Below are positions 63,661-64,000 of a stretch of DNA of 64,000 bases, one piece after another. The position numbers were made by a program, and so were the translations under genes. Origin of the DNA: SZUA-22 sp963751695 (GTDB lineage: Bacteria > Bacteroidota > Ignavibacteria > Ignavibacteriales > Melioribacteraceae); the NCBI GenBank assembly GCA_963751695.1, contig CAVVVP010000003.1:496001-560000 (forward strand), written 5' to 3'. The notes beneath the pieces are model-generated. The model did not search any database, was not told the DNA's origin, and saw nothing but the letters and a program-made list of their open reading frames with translations. Position 1 is the first letter of the stretch. Each line of letters starts with the position of its first letter.

Positions 63661-64000
63661 ATGAAAAAACTCATAGTAGTTGTTTGTTTGATTGTATTTT
63701 CTGGAGTCACATTTGGACAATCTAATTATGGATTTACTTTAAAGGGTGGACTTAATTTGCCAATGGGTGATTTTGCAACTTATTATAATACTGGGTTCGG
63801 AGTATATGGTGGACTCTTCTATGATCTCAACAAGACAACAAGATTAGCTTTTAACGTTGGTTATAACAACTGGGCTTTAGATCTCGATGCTTTGAATGAA
63901 GCTTTAAATAATAGTGGAAATCCCGGAAGCTATGATGCCGAGGCTCCGATTAACACAGTTCCGATATTGTTAGCAGTGAAATTCTTTTGGAGAGATAATG
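63661..64000 (+). CDS. Outer membrane beta-barrel protein, paralogue (3' end outside window)
   Basis: The ATG at 63661 follows the previous stop by 13 bases. 113 residues are visible: signal peptide (about 1-20, ending TFGQ), then GFTLKGGLNLPMGDF, YNTGFGVYGGLFYD and EAPINTVPILLAVKFF, which align with the preceding protein in the same order. The gene runs off the window end. Probably cotranscribed with its paralogue. Confidence 0.82.
   Translation, partial: MKKLIVVVCLIVFSGVTFGQSNYGFTLKGGLNLPMGDFATYYNTGFGVYGGLFYDLNKTTRLAFNVGYNNWALDLDALNEALNNSGNPGSYDAEAPINTVPILLAVKFFWRDN

Noticed and set aside
1..64000. tRNA, rRNA, riboswitch, insertion sequence, prophage or defence genes
   Set aside because: No sequence or protein with the hallmarks of these was found when reading both strands, but by eye weak RNA elements could be missed.

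Overview
The window is visibly AT-rich and reads as a chromosomal segment of a bacterium from the Bacteroidota/Ignavibacteriota (FCB) side of the tree, most like an Ignavibacteria-type genome. Evidence: long tandem runs of MacB/FtsX-type permeases, a GWxTD-domain protein, DUF5686, DUF2911 and DUF4922 proteins, a type IX secretion (T9SS) sorting-domain remnant, and several Bacteroidetes-type -7 promoter motifs (TAnnTTTG) just upstream of genes. I saw no tRNA, rRNA, CRISPR array, insertion sequence, phage or integrase.

Layout. 1-14,335: five complete (one frameshifted) and one partial paralogous FtsX-type ABC permeases plus a 93-residue unknown, all on +. 14,401-19,985: a secreted endonuclease/exonuclease/phosphatase-fold protein, a large DUF5686 outer-membrane-type protein, a TolB-like propeller gene broken by two single-base deletions, and a DUF2911 protein. 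20,019-24,317 (-): a PIG-L deacetylase, an overlapping 45-residue membrane peptide and a sodium:solute symporter. 24,318-27,064: an orphan T9SS sorting-domain fragment, a sialidase-like lipoprotein, a small membrane protein and a secreted protein ending in seven 10-residue repeats. 27,148-28,853 (-): a two-component pair. 29,001-30,860: a radical SAM protein and a small gene behind a sigma-54-like sequence.

30,910-42,685 (-) is a tight run of eleven genes: rimO, GWxTD, a PfkB kinase, an Omp85/BamA-family protein, a UbiA prenyltransferase, rnhB (apparently starting at CTG), yraN, an Mla-type MCE transporter (permease, ATPase, MCE protein) and an M61 peptidase. Most are concerned with the envelope or with housekeeping.

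42,832-49,304: arginase, a double PspC protein, a LiaI-like membrane protein, a single-polypeptide ECF sigma factor/RskA-like anti-sigma fusion, an AlkD-like protein, an inositol-monophosphatase-family enzyme and a U32 protein. 49,399-53,527 is a signalling operon: PAS histidine kinase, sigma-54 activator, and receiver-PP2C phosphatase. 53,533-55,984 pairs a HIT/GalT-like DUF4922 protein with a glycosyltransferase. 56,050-59,472 holds a TonB-dependent receptor divergent from a maltoporin-family porin. 59,584-62,604 is housekeeping (proS, rsmI, a NifU-type Fe-S scaffold). A 54-residue gene on - and two tandem outer-membrane barrel paralogues, the second cut by the window end, finish the segment.

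The most unusual items are the sigma/anti-sigma fusion, the CTG-started rnhB, the ribosome binding sites encoded inside the conserved C-terminus of the permeases, and the decapeptide-repeat secreted protein. No mobile or defence system was found, and I do not claim one.
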